Below the pieces are notes generated by a model. It was not told where the DNA came from and did not search any database. It saw only the letters and a list, made by a program, of their open reading frames with translations. A DNA stretch of 64,000 nucleotides from Pseudomonas sp. 7SR1 (lineage in GTDB: Bacteria > Pseudomonadota > Gammaproteobacteria > Pseudomonadales > Pseudomonadaceae). The DNA is taken from positions 4,603,001 through 4,667,000 of the forward strand of contig NZ_LT707064.1 in NCBI RefSeq assembly GCF_900156465.1, read 5' to 3'. Each line of letters opens with the position of its first letter. The first letter of the stretch is position 1. Shown here piece by piece: positions 9,295-17,847 of the stretch. The position numbers and the translations under genes are program-made.

Positions 9295-9887
9295 GACTAC
9301 CCTCACACTACGCTATGGCGTGGACGAGTAATTGATCGGGACGCGATAGCCACCTTCATCACGCCATCGCGTCAGGAATGTATGTATCGCTCGCAGCGAT
9401 GCGATTCCTGTCCACGCAAATCGCCGCTTTCATCTTCGCCATGGCCAATGTCTGCAGTGTCCGGTGGCCAAGGTATAGCCCGAGACTGCTCCCCTGAGTC
9501 GTGAGATAGGTTGACCATGGTCAAACATTGCTGCGTTCTCGATTGCCACTCATCACGCAGACGCTCCTTCGGCTCAACGGCGACCAGAGATGGCGGCCGA
9601 GGGCGCAGGTCCAAGTCCATGTTTTCAGCAAGCGCGCTCCCTCGACAGCAAACCTGGTCGGGATCAAACACAATCACGCTTACGGGTTGAATATCGCCCT
9701 GTGGGATTCACATCGCCGACGGTGCGCCAGCGGGCAATGGGATCGATCCCTGAACAGAGCGCAGGCATGCCAATGAACGATTCGGAGCAGCGTCGCGGTA
9801 TTGTTGATGAGTGGAGTCGTACGCCATCAGGGCGATGTGGCATCGATTGGCGTTGCAGCGCAAAACGGCATCGTCAGCCAGACCAGG
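9295..9887. other. 593-bp intergenic region with an ANR-like palindrome
   Basis: No supported gene. It contains the perfect palindrome at 9511-9524. Short plus-strand frames (9528-9776 and 9590-9910) are Arg/Ser-rich with no ribosome site and look non-coding. A small RNA could hide here; nothing in the sequence proves it. Confidence 0.5.
9511..9524. promoter_or_regulatory. ANR/FNR-like box, perfect 14-bp palindrome
   Basis: TTGACCATGGTCAA is fully symmetric, including its CATG centre. CAGTCT on the minus strand (9488-9483) is at class II spacing but is a weak -10. The nearest gene in that direction is the 75-residue protein, about 180 bases beyond the predicted transcript start. An unannotated small RNA is another possible target. 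Confidence 0.5.
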
Positions 9888-10361
9888 TCATCGCGAACTT
9901 TCCTGATTGAGCAGTGACTTGGCAAGTTCGTGATCCGGGATCCATAAGGTATTGATACAGAGCCGGGCATCTTCCTGGGTCACTGGCTCAAGGTTGAGCG
10001 GGTCGAGTTTGAAGGCGTCAACCAATGCCAGACGCGCAATACCGTTTTTCTCTACAAGCGCCTGCGCCAGGCATTCACACAGGACGCGCGGCGGCGTCTC
10101 TCTGGGGAACACTATTGCAGCGCCCTCAAACTCGATCTGCAGTCGCGAGGTGCACGTGCTGATCAAAGTCTGCACGGCATGTGACGCGAAATGAAACGTG
10201 ACCAGATAACCCACCGACAGGATCGACAAGGCCACTATCCAGGTAGCCGCCTCTCTTCTCAATGTCCTTGTATCGGGTCGACGACGAGGGAGCAGTCCGG
10301 CCATGCCGCGCCAACCGCCGCGTAGGGCGTGGAGCGCATTCACGAACCAATGGACAGTCAT
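9888..10361 (-). CDS. Hypothetical single-pass membrane protein
   Basis: 157 residues. A short basic N-terminal segment (about 1-38, many Arg) is followed by one membrane helix (about 39-60, TWIVALSILSVGYLVTFHF). A C-terminal domain of about 95 residues follows (FEGAAIVFPRETPPRVLCEC, then NTLWIPDHELAKSLLNQES), likely periplasmic by the positive-inside rule. No family is recognised. AGGGG precedes the ATG. It has one of the best-formed ANR promoters of the window: box at 10421-10434 and TATGTT at 10399-10394. Low-oxygen induction is therefore inferred, function unknown. Confidence 0.7.
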   Translation of the reverse strand: MTVHWFVNALHALRGGWRGMAGLLPRRRPDTRTLRREAATWIVALSILSVGYLVTFHFASHAVQTLISTCTSRLQIEFEGAAIVFPRETPPRVLCECLAQALVEKNGIARLALVDAFKLDPLNLEPVTQEDARLCINTLWIPDHELAKSLLNQESSR

Positions 10362-10420
10362 GATCGAGCCCCTGTGCCCCAGTGTGTCTTGAGAACATAC
10401 CCCCTGCCGGGGACCGCCGT

Positions 10421-10434
10421 TTGATCTGAATCAT
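10421..10434 (-). promoter_or_regulatory. ANR/FNR box before the membrane protein gene
   Basis: TTGATCTGAATCAT. On the minus strand TATGTT (10399-10394) sits within one base of class II spacing and matches the -10 consensus at four of six positions. Predicted transcript start is near 10386, about 25 bases before the ATG. Confidence 0.7.
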
Positions 10435-10464
10435 GCCCGGTGCGATCGGTGCGGATGTACAGCT

Positions 10465-10564
10465 CCAGGCTCTGTACGGAAAGCCTTGATACTCGCGCAG
10501 CTGCGTTGAAAGCTGCCCCCCCATTGCCTGAGCTTGATCATAAGACTTCACGACAGAGCCCAGG
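10465..10564. mobile_element. MITE-like remnant with imperfect terminal inverted repeats
   Basis: The left end reads CCAGGCTCTGTACGGAAAGC from 10465. The right end, read inward on the minus strand from about 10564, gives CCTGGGCTCTGTCGTGAAGT. The two share GGCTCTGT and the following purine-rich block. No transposase is encoded in the 100 bp. The left end recurs at 15865 and, inverted, at 63621-63646, so these look like ends of one insertion-sequence family. Family assignment is not possible by eye. Confidence 0.4.
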
Positions 10565-10679
10565 GCGCGCCAACCTCAGTGACTGTTCGGCACCACGACT
10601 ACCGTCGGCGACACGGGAGCCTGATTTTCATAGGTCGGACGATCGATCAGCAATCGACAGAGCACTCAAAGAAGGCTTG

Positions 10680-10693
10680 TTGATTTAGCTCAA
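10680..10693 (+). promoter_or_regulatory. ANR/FNR-like box before the BON-ftsH pair
   Basis: TTGATTTAGCTCAA, one base from the ANR consensus in the right half-site. TAAAAA at 10715-10720 is within one base of class II -10 spacing. Predicted start is about 10728, 40 bases before the BON gene. Confidence 0.6.
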
Positions 10694-10767
10694 TGCCGCC
10701 TCATCGTTCAAGGGTAAAAACGAACGGACCAGGCTTGCAGCCATTGTCATCCACAGAGGACTTCCCA

Positions 10768-11415
10768 ATGAGCGACTTGAGTTTGCGTCAACATATCCTG
10801 GAGGAGCTTGAATTCCATCCCGAAATCAATGCTGCCAATATCGGTGCGACCGTGGACAACGGCGTCGTCACGCTCTCCGGTCACGTCAGTAGCTACGCTG
10901 AGAAAATCAACGCAGAACGCGCCGTGAAGAGCATCAGAGGAGTTCGTGCGCTGGCCCAGGAAATTCAGGTCCGGCCCGACAAGAACGCGGGTACGACGGA
11001 TGATGCCATCGCAGCTCGCGCCTTGAGCATCATTGCGTGGAGCTCGGACGTTCCTGAGCAGGATATCAATATCACGGTGCAAAACGGCTGGGTCACACTG
11101 GAAGGCCAGGTGGACTGGCAATATCAGAAAGAAGCCGTGGAGCGGGCGGTGCACAAACTGTCGGGAGTGGTCGCAATAGACAACCGCCTGACCCTTCGTG
11201 CGCGGGTGAACGTGGAGGACGTCCGGCAGCGTATCGAACAAGCGCTCAAGCGCAATGCCGAAGTGGACGCCCAGAGGATCCAGGTCAAGGTCGAGGGTGA
11301 CACTGTAAAGCTTCAAGGCAGGGTTCATTTGTGGCGCGAACGCAAGATCGCGGAACGAGCTGCCTGGTCAGTGCCCGGTGTGAGGCAGGTCGAAGATCAT
11401 CTGCTGCTCGCCTGA
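10768..11415 (+). CDS. Triple BON-domain protein
   Basis: 215 residues with three consecutive BON domains, about 1-72, 77-145 and 148-215. Each has the pattern of a short helix, GxVTLSGxV-type strand pair and a second helix: NGVVTLSGHV, NGWVTLEGQV and GDTVKLQGRV. There is no clear signal peptide, unlike OsmY, so a cytoplasmic or leaderless location is suggested. BON domains are linked to membrane or phospholipid association and stress tolerance. AGAGGA precedes the ATG at 10768. The accessory ftsH follows 69 bp downstream and is probably co-transcribed from the ANR-like promoter. The last domain is nearly repeated at the window's left edge. Confidence 0.9.
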   Translation: MSDLSLRQHILEELEFHPEINAANIGATVDNGVVTLSGHVSSYAEKINAERAVKSIRGVRALAQEIQVRPDKNAGTTDDAIAARALSIIAWSSDVPEQDINITVQNGWVTLEGQVDWQYQKEAVERAVHKLSGVVAIDNRLTLRARVNVEDVRQRIEQALKRNAEVDAQRIQVKVEGDTVKLQGRVHLWRERKIAERAAWSVPGVRQVEDHLLLA

Positions 11416-11484
11416 GCCAATTATTCCGGACAAGCCGATACCTCCCCGGATAATGCCCATGCCTCGCCTCATGGAGCCAAGCTC

Positions 11485-13329
11485 ATGAAAAGACAGCACC
11501 AATGGAACCTGTCCTACTTCGCGATTGCTTTTCTCATCCTGATCGGCGTCCAGTTCCTGTTCGTCCATCGCGATGAAGTCGAGAACCTCCCCTACAGTCA
11601 GTTCCTGCAACTGCTGAATGAGCATAAAGTCAGCGACCTTCTGGTCCAGAAGGACCGGATCAGCGGCAAGCTGCAAGAGCCTATCGACGGCCGCGAGCGG
11701 TTTTCCACGGTACGGATCGATCCGGTGTTTGCGACCGAGCTTGCCCAATCGGGCGTCAACTTCACAGCGATCAATGAAAACAGCCTTCTGAACGGCCTGG
11801 TGGGCTGGTTGATGCCTTTGATGCTGATCATGGCGACCTGGCATTTTCTTTTTCGCGGGCTGGCGGATAAACAGGGTATTGGCGGCTTGATGAGCATCGG
11901 CAAGTCCAAGGCAAAGGTCTTCCTGCAACGTGATACCGGGGTGACTTTCGCCGATGTCGCCGGGATCGATGAGGCCAAGGCCGAGTTGGTTGAGATTGTG
12001 TCGTTTCTCAAGGACAAGGCCAGATACACACGGCTGGGGGCGCACATTCCCAAGGGCATCCTGTTGATCGGCCCGCCAGGCACCGGCAAGACTCTGGTAG
12101 CCAAGGCCATCGCCGGGGAAGCCGGGGTCCCGTTTTTTTCGATTTCGGGCTCCGAATTCGTCGAAATGTTCGTCGGGGTCGGCGCGGCTCGGGTTCGCGA
12201 GCTGTTCGAACACGCACGGCAGGCAGCCCCCTGCATCATTTTCATCGATGAGCTCGACGCCTTGGGCAAGACGCGCGGCGTCGGCATGTTGGGTGGCAAT
12301 GACGAGAAAGAGCAGACACTCAACCAGTTGCTGGCTGAGCTGGACGGCTTTGATCCCCGTGAGGGTGTGGTACTGCTGGCCGCGACCAACCGCCCGGAAG
12401 TCCTCGATCCGGCGTTGCTACGGGCTGGACGGTTCGACCGGCAAATCCTGATCGATCGGCCCGATCGCAAGGGGCGAGAGGCCATTCTCAAGGTCCATCT
12501 CAAGAAGATCACCGTGGAACCTGGTCTCGATGGCGCGCGTATCGCCGAAATCACCACCGGCTTCACTGGGGCTGACCTGGCCAATCTGGTTAACGAAGCG
12601 GCCATCGTTGCCACTCGACGTGGTGCCGAGTCGGTCAACCTGAATGATTTCACTGCCGCGGTAGAACGTCTTATCGCTGGGCTGGAACGCAAGAGCAGCC
12701 TGCTCGATCCTGAAGAACGCCGGGTAGTGGCCTATCACGAAATGGGGCATGCCCTGGCTGCCAGCTCACTGCCGGCCATGGACCCGGTCCACAAAGTCTC
12801 GATCGTGCCGCGCGCCATCGGCTCCCTCGGCTATACCTTGCAGCGTCCCAACGAGGACCACTTCCTGATCAGTTGCCAGACCCTGAAGGACCGGATCGTC
12901 GTTCTGATGGCCGGACGCGCCGCCGAAGAACTCGTCTATGGCCAGATCTCCACCGGGGCAGCCGATGACCTGGGTCGCGCGACTGATATCGCTCGTCAGT
13001 TGATTACCCGGTTCGGTATGAGCCCCGAGCTGGGACAATCGGTACTGGAACGCCAGAATACGACGTATCTGGGAGACCGCATGGCCACGGTGGGCGGCAA
13101 GGACTATTCCGAACAGACAGCCCGGGAGATCGACCTGGGCATTCGCGCCTTGCTCGATGACGCCTACCAACGGGCCAAGGTATTACTGACGCATCGTCGG
13201 GCCGAACTGGACATGGGCGCGGGGCTTCTCGCTGAAAAGGAGACCCTTACGCCAGAGGAGTTTCCTGCGCTCATGCCCCTCAAGCGCGGGTTGATATCCC
13301 TACGACCTGCTACGGGGACATCCTCCTGA
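11485..13329 (+). CDS. ftsH: Accessory FtsH-type ATP-dependent zinc metalloprotease
   Basis: 614 residues. Two N-terminal membrane helices (about 9-27 and 107-125) flank a periplasmic domain. Next comes the AAA domain with Walker A GPPGTGKT (about 191-198), pore residues [11 protein letters not shown], Walker [11 protein letters not shown] and the second region of homology with [10 protein letters not shown]. The zinc protease site HEMGH follows. This membrane-anchored hexamer extracts and degrades membrane and short-lived proteins. The normal housekeeping ftsH is expected with rrmJ/folP elsewhere, so this is probably an extra copy; acquired second FtsH proteins contribute to fitness in P. 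aeruginosa clone C. Pairing with a BON protein under an ANR-like box points to membrane quality control during low-oxygen stress. Confidence 0.93.
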   Translation: MKRQHQWNLSYFAIAFLILIGVQFLFVHRDEVENLPYSQFLQLLNEHKVSDLLVQKDRISGKLQEPIDGRERFSTVRIDPVFATELAQSGVNFTAINENSLLNGLVGWLMPLMLIMATWHFLFRGLADKQGIGGLMSIGKSKAKVFLQRDTGVTFADVAGIDEAKAELVEIVSFLKDKARYTRLGAHIPKGILLIGPPGTGKTLVAKAIAGEAGVPFFSISGSEFVEMFVGVGAARVRELFEHARQAAPCIIFIDELDALGKTRGVGMLGGNDEKEQTLNQLLAELDGFDPREGVVLLAATNRPEVLDPALLRAGRFDRQILIDRPDRKGREAILKVHLKKITVEPGLDGARIAEITTGFTGADLANLVNEAAIVATRRGAESVNLNDFTAAVERLIAGLERKSSLLDPEERRVVAYHEMGHALAASSLPAMDPVHKVSIVPRAIGSLGYTLQRPNEDHFLISCQTLKDRIVVLMAGRAAEELVYGQISTGAADDLGRATDIARQLITRFGMSPELGQSVLERQNTTYLGDRMATVGGKDYSEQTAREIDLGIRALLDDAYQRAKVLLTHRRAELDMGAGLLAEKETLTPEEFPALMPLKRGLISLRPATGTSS

Positions 13330-13467
13330 AATCGGGCCATGCAGACGTATTCACTGGGGCGCGGGTCGTGGTGATCAGCGTTGTGATCCAGCAGTTTTCA
13401 GAAGTACTGGAGACGCAGTCAGGCAGTCGCCCTCCCCCGTGCACAGTTCGACTGGAACCGAATTTAA

Positions 13468-15747
13468 TCAGCGTCGGTCCAGATAGCGGAACAGCTCCTC
13501 CTCTTGGCTAAAGTGCAATTGCACAAGCGTGTCCAGACGAATCAACTGATGCTGGATTTCATCGGCGAACGACGCTGCAGGGTGGGCGCTGAAATCAGCA
13601 CTCATGCGCGCGAGCAAATGAATCAGGCGAAAGATTTCCCGATGGGCATGACTCAATGCCGACAAGGAAGCCTCCCCCTGCATGCTTCGCGTCAGCAGCG
13701 GGTAAAGTTTTTCTTCATCTTCGCGTTCATGACGGGCCACTGAGCATTGCAGCCTCTTTATCAGTTGCCCCAAGTCGGCCTGCGCCTGCAAGAGCGGACG
13801 CTGGGAGAAGTCAGTTGCCATCTGGTGCAGATCGCCCAGTACGGTAGAAAGCTGATCGTGTTCTACCTGTAGACGATCAATCTGCTCCCCCGCCAGCTGT
13901 TTGTTCAGGCTTCGCGACGGTCTCAATGCGCTCAGGGCATACAGGACGATCACCACATCGATGCCTTCCTGCGCTACGGCGCCTATCAACGGCGGTAGGT
14001 AGCCAAAGGCCGCCGCTATCATGGCCAGCAAGGACATTCCCATGCCGACCCACACACCCTGGCGGGCAATGCGACGAGTTCGGCGAGCTATGTCCAACGC
14101 CTCGACCAGGCGATCCAGGCGATCGACCAGCAGTACGACCCCGGCCGCCTGCGCGGATGCCGTGGTACCGCTGGCGCCCATCGCGACTCCGACATCAGCC
14201 GCCGCCAGTGCGGGAGCGTCGTTGATGCCATCCCCTACCATCAGCGTGCTGGCGCGCAGGCAGCCTGCCTGGACCGCACGCACTTTGTCTTCAGGCGTCA
14301 ACCCGGCGAGCAGTTCATCGATCCCGGCAGACAGCGCAATCATCTCGGCGGTTTCCACGCGATCGCCGGTGAGCATGACTATTTTCTCGATGCCTCTGTT
14401 GCGCAGTCGACGCAGGGTCAGTGGCGTTTCCAGGCGCAGCTTGTCCGAAAAGATCAGCAGGCCAACGAGCGACCCCTCCACGTCGATGAAACTGCCGGTG
14501 CATGCCAGGTAATCCATTTGACGCAGCATGTCTGCGACCCAGCCAGACACCGGCATGTCTGCGTGCACAAACGACAAGGTGCCTAAACGCACGCGCCTGC
14601 CCTCGATCAACCCGCAAAGACCGGCGCCCGGAACTTCCTCCACCTCCTGCGGCAAGCTGAGCGTCACTGCGCGCTGACAGGCTGCTGCGACAATTGCCTG
14701 AGAAATCGGGTGCGTCGAGGCTTGCGCCAGAGAAGCGGCGAGGCCAAGCAGGCGTCCTGGCTCGATCGCTCCGTTGGCTTCGATCGCCTGTAAACGGGCA
14801 TGGCCGCTGGTCAGCGTGCCGGTCTTGTCGAGAAATACCTGCTTGATTCCGGCAAGCGCTTCCAGGGTCACCCCGTCCTTGATCAAGATGCCGCGGCGTG
14901 CCGCCCTGGAGATACCCGACATGATCGCTATCGGCACTCCCAGAATCAAAGGACAGGGAGTGGCCACTACCAGTACTGCCAGTGCGCGCAGCGTATCGCC
15001 GCTGTTATGCCAAGCGAGTCCGGCCACCAGCAGTGTCAGGGGGACGAAGAGCAATGCGTAACGGTCGGCCATACGCACGAAGGGCGCGCGCGAGCGTCGT
15101 GCGGCTTCTGCCAGGCGCACCACCCCGGCGTAAGTGCTCTGCGCTGCCGTTCGATCGGATGTCAGGAGAATGGGCGCACCGACGTTGGTCACTCCACTGG
15201 ACAATTGCTCTCCTGCCTGACGGGTGACCGACAGTGACTCGCCGCTCAGCGCCGACTCGTCCAGAACGGCGGTAGGGCTGAGCAAACGGCCATCGACCGG
15301 TATCACCTCCCCCAAGCGTACCAGCAGTGTCTGCTGCGGCTGGATCTGTTCGACCGGTATCTGCCGTAAATCGCCATTTTCCTGAAGCCAGGCAAAGCGT
15401 GGCGCACGATCGACCAGCGCGCGCAGTTCGCGTTCTGCGCGCTGCCTGGTGAAGAACTCCAGGATGCGTCCAGACGCCAGCATCAAGGCGATCACCGCCG
15501 CTACCAGGGTCTGTTCGAACAGCAATGACGCGGCGATTGCCAACAACGCAACCAGATCGACGCCCGCTTCGCGCCGAGCCAGGCGCCTGACAATCTCGAA
15601 AAGTAATACCAGCGCCATTACCAGACTGCCTGCGCCCCAACCTATCGACGCCCAGTCGGGCTTGCCCATGATCCGCGCAATGCCCCCGCCCAGCAGGGTC
15701 AAGGCTGTCAGGACTAACAGGGCCGGGTCCAGCCACTTGCCGAGCAT
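13468..15747 (-). CDS. P1B-like cation P-type ATPase with C-terminal hemerythrin domain
   Basis: 759 residues from the ATG at 15747, which has AGAGGA upstream; a start 15 codons earlier lacks a ribosome site. P-type ATPase signatures are DKTGTLTSG (phosphorylated Asp), TGD, and GDGINDAPAL. The membrane metal site motif is TPCPLILGVP, a CPL instead of the common CPC, and there is no N-terminal heavy-metal-associated domain. After the last membrane helices, residues from about 620 form a hemerythrin-like four-helix domain. It carries its histidine/glutamate pattern (EHDQL, ARHEREDEEKLYP, HAHREIF, HFSQEEELFRYL), likely binding a di-iron centre that senses or binds oxygen. Metal export or import tuned by oxygen or iron is an inference. 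Confidence 0.88.
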   Translation of the reverse strand: MLGKWLDPALLVLTALTLLGGGIARIMGKPDWASIGWGAGSLVMALVLLFEIVRRLARREAGVDLVALLAIAASLLFEQTLVAAVIALMLASGRILEFFTRQRAERELRALVDRAPRFAWLQENGDLRQIPVEQIQPQQTLLVRLGEVIPVDGRLLSPTAVLDESALSGESLSVTRQAGEQLSSGVTNVGAPILLTSDRTAAQSTYAGVVRLAEAARRSRAPFVRMADRYALLFVPLTLLVAGLAWHNSGDTLRALAVLVVATPCPLILGVPIAIMSGISRAARRGILIKDGVTLEALAGIKQVFLDKTGTLTSGHARLQAIEANGAIEPGRLLGLAASLAQASTHPISQAIVAAACQRAVTLSLPQEVEEVPGAGLCGLIEGRRVRLGTLSFVHADMPVSGWVADMLRQMDYLACTGSFIDVEGSLVGLLIFSDKLRLETPLTLRRLRNRGIEKIVMLTGDRVETAEMIALSAGIDELLAGLTPEDKVRAVQAGCLRASTLMVGDGINDAPALAAADVGVAMGASGTTASAQAAGVVLLVDRLDRLVEALDIARRTRRIARQGVWVGMGMSLLAMIAAAFGYLPPLIGAVAQEGIDVVIVLYALSALRPSRSLNKQLAGEQIDRLQVEHDQLSTVLGDLHQMATDFSQRPLLQAQADLGQLIKRLQCSVARHEREDEEKLYPLLTRSMQGEASLSALSHAHREIFRLIHLLARMSADFSAHPAASFADEIQHQLIRLDTLVQLHFSQEEELFRYLDRR

Positions 15748-15864
15748 GGCTTCGAATCCTCTATTAATGCGCGCCCAGTGCAGTGCATGCATGGGGCATG
15801 GATGGCGGCGCCGTTGCTCGATGGCCTGACAGCTGAGGCTTGCGCCCCTCTGGCCAGTTGTTCA

Positions 15865-15890
15865 CCAGGCTCTGTATGAAAAGCCTAGAT
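15865..15890 (+). repeat. Dispersed 26-bp motif, copy 2
   Basis: Matches 10465-10490 at 23 of 26 bases (begins CCAGGCTCTGTATGAAAAGC). No second inverted end is visible nearby, so it is a solo end or a conserved site of unknown use. Confidence 0.45.
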
Positions 15891-15913
15891 TGCTTGGGTG
15901 AATGCTCCTTTTA

Positions 15914-15927
15914 TTGACAAACCTCAA
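15914..15927. promoter_or_regulatory. ANR/FNR-like box in the ATPase/HAD divergent region
   Basis: TTGACAAACCTCAA, a weaker match (right half CTCAA). Candidate -10 hexamers are poorer than at the other boxes: TTATCT at 15955-15960 toward the plus-strand gene is about 5 bases too far. Confidence 0.4.
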
Positions 15928-16128
15928 GCAATTCTCTCTGGCCCGGCGTAGGAGTTATCTGGCAGCAGGGCGCAGAGGGGAAAGCTTCAACGCTCAGGCT
16001 GTGGACCTGCGCAGTGATCGCAGGCAGGCCAGTGACTTGCACGTATCCAGCCCGATCCTGCCCACGCTCAAGACCTGTCGAACTTCACGATCAGACAATC
16101 AACCCTGACCGAGCCTAACGGAGCATGT

Positions 16129-17808
16129 ATGCACTTTTTGGCCCTAGCGGTGGATTACGATGGAACCATCGCCGAAAACGGTAGCGTTTCACCTGAGGTC
16201 TGCGCATCGCTCGCCAAGCTTAAAAACAGCGGCCGCAAGTTGCTATTGATTACAGGGCGAGAACTGCAAGCGCTCAAACATCACTTTGCGCAGTTGGCGC
16301 TATTCGACTTGGTGGTCGCGGAGAACGGCGCCCTCTTGTATGACCCGATAACAGGTTCCGAGGAACTCATAGCCGATCCAGCCTCCACCGAATTGGTGAG
16401 CCGCTTGCGCGACAAGGGCGTCTCTCCACTGTCGATCGGCCGGTCGGTCATCGCCACCTGGCACCCATTCGAGAACGCAGTGATCACCAGCATTCACGAG
16501 CTGGGCCTCGAGCTGCAAATGACCTTCAACAAGGATGCGATCATGGTCTTGCCGCCTTGTGTCAATAAAGCCTCTGGCCTCAGGGCTGCCTTGCGGAGAC
16601 TGGGAATTTGTGAACTCAACGTGGTAGGCGTGGGCGATGCAGAAAACGATCACGCCTTTCTCTCGATCTGTGGCTGCGCGGCCGCAGTGAACAATGCCAT
16701 CGAGTCTATAAAGTCCAGCGCCGACCTATGCCTCAGCCAGGATCATGGCCAAGGGGTCTGCGAGTTGGTGGACTTGCTGCTGGATAAGGACGCGACCCTG
16801 GTTCCCATCGAGCGCACCGGAATCCTGCTGGGCCAGACCGATGATGCGCGCAACGTATGGCTTGCGTCGGAATCGGTGATGCTGGTCGTTGGCAATTCGG
16901 GCTCCGGAAAATCCAGCTACGTCACTTGGCTGACCGAAGGCATGGTCCATGCCCGTCAGGGATTTTGCATCATTGATCCCGAAGGCGACTATCTCACCCT
17001 GGATGCAGCGGTAACGGTTGGCGGCCTGACGGCGCCTCCAACGACAGAGGAGTCGGTGCATCACCTGTTGCAGGCACAGCTCAATGTGGTGGTCAGTACC
17101 CTTGCGTTGGATCCCCCCGCTCGAGTTCGACTTTTTGGCGAGCTACTGCCCTTTATCCAGCAACTGCGCAGTGCCTCAGGTCGGCCCTACTGGTTGATAG
17201 TGGACGAAGCCCATTACATGATGCCCCACTGTGCCGATTGGCCGCCCGAGTTTCTCGGTGATATCGGGGCAATCATCGTTGTCCTCGATTTTGATCAGGT
17301 GTGCCCGGCACTCCTGGAACAAGTAGACGTGCTGGTGACTCTCGGCAGCGCTGCTCGTGAACTGGTCGAACAGTTCGCCGCACGTATGCAGCGACCTTGC
17401 CCGGAACTTGGGGAGCGCTCCGAGAGACTCGAACATGCCTGTTTCTGGAATCTTCATGAAGGAGAAGAAGTCCTTCTGCTTGATCTGGTAAAGCCCCGTC
17501 AAAAACACCATCGCCACAGTGGCAAGTACGTGGCGGGAGACGTAGGCGCATGGCACTCGTTCTATTTCCCCTCACTGGGCAAAAGTGCCTCCAACCTGAG
17601 CGAATTCCTGTTTTCGTCAGCCCAACTTGAAGACACCGCCCTTCGCGAGCATATGAATGGCGGCGATTTTTCCAGTTGGTTTCGCAAGGTGATCCGCGAC
17701 GATGTGCTTGCCAGCAAGACCCATCTTGTTGAGATCGACAGAAATCTGCCCCCCAAGGTCGCGCTGGAGCAGATTTGCGGACTTGTGCGATCGCGCTACC
17801 ACCTCTGA
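16129..17808 (+). CDS. HAD phosphatase fused to HerA-like P-loop ATPase
   Basis: 559 residues. Residues 1-220 are a HAD-superfamily phosphatase of the Cof/trehalose-phosphatase type: motif I DYDGT (Asp9/Asp11), motif II near LLLITGRE, and motif IV GVGDAENDHAF. Residues about 240-480 form a P-loop ATPase of the HerA/VirB4-like (DUF87) type, with Walker A GNSGSGKSSY, a following CIIDPEGDY segment and Walker B YWLIVDEAHYM. HAD phosphatases hydrolyse small phosphate esters; HerA-type ATPases move DNA or other polymers, and an isolated one in this context is unexplained. GGAG lies five bases before the ATG. The combination in one chain is unusual; function unknown. The 3' end converges on the HIT gene. 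Confidence 0.85.
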   Translation: MHFLALAVDYDGTIAENGSVSPEVCASLAKLKNSGRKLLLITGRELQALKHHFAQLALFDLVVAENGALLYDPITGSEELIADPASTELVSRLRDKGVSPLSIGRSVIATWHPFENAVITSIHELGLELQMTFNKDAIMVLPPCVNKASGLRAALRRLGICELNVVGVGDAENDHAFLSICGCAAAVNNAIESIKSSADLCLSQDHGQGVCELVDLLLDKDATLVPIERTGILLGQTDDARNVWLASESVMLVVGNSGSGKSSYVTWLTEGMVHARQGFCIIDPEGDYLTLDAAVTVGGLTAPPTTEESVHHLLQAQLNVVVSTLALDPPARVRLFGELLPFIQQLRSASGRPYWLIVDEAHYMMPHCADWPPEFLGDIGAIIVVLDFDQVCPALLEQVDVLVTLGSAARELVEQFAARMQRPCPELGERSERLEHACFWNLHEGEEVLLLDLVKPRQKHHRHSGKYVAGDVGAWHSFYFPSLGKSASNLSEFLFSSAQLEDTALREHMNGGDFSSWFRKVIRDDVLASKTHLVEIDRNLPPKVALEQICGLVRSRYHL

Positions 17809-17847
17809 CGATAGCGGGATGTCCCTATTTCAAACCAGTCATGTGTT

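Larger units (their letters stand above)
10362..10767. other. 406-bp intergenic region with two ANR-like boxes and a MITE-like element
   Basis: No gene. It carries the promoter of the minus-strand membrane protein gene (ANR box 10421-10434), a roughly 100-bp element with inverted ends (10465-10564), and the ANR-like promoter of the BON/FtsH pair (box 10680-10693). Confidence 0.6.
15748..16128. other. 381-bp divergent intergenic region
   Basis: No gene seen. It separates the ATPase-hemerythrin gene (minus) from the HAD-ATPase fusion gene (plus). It contains a second copy of the insertion-sequence-like end (15865-15890) and an ANR-like box (15914-15927). Confidence 0.5.

Noticed and set aside
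10529..10548. TTGAT half-site at about 10534 as another ANR box
   Set aside because: The second half-site is missing after the 4-base spacer, and it lies inside the MITE-like element.
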